From positions 1 through 14,969 of the forward strand of contig RFTO01000012.1 in assembly GCA_009923375.1 (NCBI GenBank): a stretch of DNA of 14,969 nt, in the 5' to 3' direction. Both the position numbers and the translations under genes were made by a program. Each line of letters opens with the position of its first letter. Within the stretch, counting starts at the first letter, position 1. This stretch comes from Actinomycetota bacterium. Its GTDB lineage: Bacteria > Actinomycetota > Actinomycetes > S36-B12 > UBA5976. Of the stretch, positions 14,258 through 14,969 are shown one piece after another. The notes beneath the pieces were generated by a model. It saw nothing but the letters and a program-made list of their open reading frames with translations. It searched no databases and was not told the origin of the DNA.

Positions 14258-14764
14258 TCATACCGTCCATTCGTTGGTGTCGATCGTCATCAGCCAGGTG
14301 GCAAACTCGCGGTTGCACAAGGCGTAAGGGCTCCGCTTTTGGCGGATGAGGTTGATCGCGTCGCTCGGCGAGTAGCCCTCGCGGATCAGCACAAGCGCGG
14401 TAATCAAGCCGCTCCGGTTTAGGCCCGCCTGACACCTCACAAGCACACGGTCGCCCGACTTCCAAGCCGCGTGAGTAGCTGCCACAACAGTTCGCAGCCG
14501 GTCCATGGGGATGTCACTAATCCGACTGTCGTAGAAACCGAAGCGGATCTCGCTGACCAGCCAATCGGCTGGCCGGGCCCAGGCGTATGCCGTGACCACA
14601 GTGTCGAAGTGGGTGGTCGTGAGGCGCGGGCCTTCGCTGGGGCTGACCGGGCAGTCGGTCGTGTCGTCATCTGCCGTGCCTCCCTGCCACAGACCCGGCA
14701 CAACCTCATGCCAGAGGGTCGTAGCAGTTGCCGAGTCAGCGACCCAGCCGTGATGTTGGTTCAT
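14258..14764 (-). CDS. Dual-specificity/tyrosine-type phosphatase (CX5R), ARPP-1 partner
   Basis: 168 aa, cytoplasmic. The active-site loop VRCQAGLNRSG (109-119) is a canonical C-x5-R-S/T motif with nucleophile Cys111, phosphate-binding Arg117 and Ser118. Asp79 or Asp84 in FYDSRISDIP (77-86) is the likely general acid. VVPGLWQGG (21-29) and RQKRSPYALCNREFATWL (141-158) are typical of small bacterial members of the rhodanese-phosphatase superfamily found beside ARPP-1. Substrates could be phosphoproteins, phosphorylated nucleotides or RNA ends; the sequence does not decide. The start is ATG 14764 with GGAG 5-6 nt upstream; a 46-codon upstream extension crosses the repeat-rich promoter region and is unlikely to be translated. 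First gene of the phosphatase / ARPP-1 / 12704 run. Confidence 0.9.
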   Translation of the reverse strand: MNQHHGWVADSATATTLWHEVVPGLWQGGTADDDTTDCPVSPSEGPRLTTTHFDTVVTAYAWARPADWLVSEIRFGFYDSRISDIPMDRLRTVVAATHAAWKSGDRVLVRCQAGLNRSGLITALVLIREGYSPSDAINLIRQKRSPYALCNREFATWLMTIDTNEWTV

Positions 14765-14779
14765 TTTCACTCCAGTTTC

Positions 14780-14835
14780 GTGTAGTAGTTCTAACGGAAT
14801 ACTGCATACAATACTACACCTAGCGTTAGTATTCC
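14780..14835 (-). promoter_or_regulatory. Interleaved inverted repeats upstream of the phosphatase gene (candidate operator)
   Basis: GTGTAGT (14780-14786) pairs with ACTACAC (14813-14819). GGAATACT (14796-14803) pairs with AGTATTCC (14828-14835), 32 bp apart or about three helical turns. A further AATACT core lies at 14810-14815. The segment lies about 5-70 bp upstream of the phosphatase ribosome binding site and is more AT-rich than its surroundings, as expected for a regulated promoter. I could not fix a single -10 element because several TANNNT hexamers overlap. Confidence 0.55.
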
Positions 14836-14969
14836 ACATTGGGGTGGGTATTTTTATGAATGTGTCCCACGAGCGTCTCGCGAAGGGCGGCGCAGATGCC
14901 ACCGGCGCGCGCTGGAACTGTCAGTATCAGTAAAATTTTTTTATCCGTGTCATCCCCACGCCATCCCCA

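Noticed and set aside
14765..14902. 46-codon upstream extension of the phosphatase
   Set aside because: It runs through the repeat-rich promoter region and has no ribosome binding site, while ATG 14764 has GGAG and begins near the family's usual N-terminus.
14856..14933. 25-codon plus-strand frame at the right end (MNVSHERLAKGG...)
   Set aside because: A GGGTGG precedes it and a T-run follows, but it is too short and has no recognisable feature; it could be real but cannot be supported.

Overview
The window looks like a chromosomal segment of an actinobacterium. It carries the GlgC / GlgM / GlgE set of alpha-glucan genes typical of Actinomycetota, with GlgM of the short actinobacterial glycogen-synthase type. 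Codon use is GC-rich and the tRNA does not encode CCA. Seven, possibly eight, genes appear to have leaderless promoters (a TANNNT hexamer ending about 6 nt before the start codon), which is also typical of the phylum. I cannot place it more finely. There is no rRNA, no CRISPR array, no transposase and no integrase gene.

Layout, left to right. (1) 1-167, minus: the first codons of a small P-loop kinase, cut by the window edge. It is divergent from 224-841, plus: an AlkA-type DNA glycosylase. That gene is followed by 885-2048, a polytopic membrane protein with two E-x-x-E repeats and a Pro/Ala/Val linker, and by 2252-2842, an uncharacterised two-span membrane protein. This block ends in a clear intrinsic terminator at 2850-2874. 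(2) 3079-9050: the alpha-glucan block. glgC (minus) and glgM (plus) diverge from a 34-bp spacer. glgE follows on plus, but an AAA/DUF4143 ATPase gene lies between glgM and glgE on the opposite strand, with its own promoter carrying two perfect 15-bp direct repeats. glgC as read here has a 4-nt loss in the conserved DRAKPAVPFGG region and is frameshifted. (3) 9152-10096: an exported protein of unknown function, then a 319-bp gene-free stretch with an 11-bp tandem repeat. (4) 10416-10487, minus: tRNA-Lys (anticodon TTT). (5) 10577-12610, minus: a large exported HExxHxxGxxH metalloprotease with C-terminal fibronectin-III-like domains. (6) 12704-14764, minus: a three-gene run of a CX5R (dual-specificity-like) phosphatase, a protein matching the ARPP-1 domain ('ARG and Rhodanese-Phosphatase-superfamily-associated Protein') and a small conserved protein of unknown function. 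Interleaved inverted repeats lie upstream.

How the genes work together. GlgC makes ADP-glucose, GlgM joins it to glucose-1-phosphate as maltose-1-phosphate, and GlgE adds maltosyl units to alpha-glucan. No branching enzyme (glgB) or treS is in view. The phosphatase and ARPP-1 genes are separated by 3 nt and should be translated together. By family name and known association they are predicted to act in the same process, probably nucleotide or ADP-ribose chemistry, and they are the most interesting uncharacterised system in the window.
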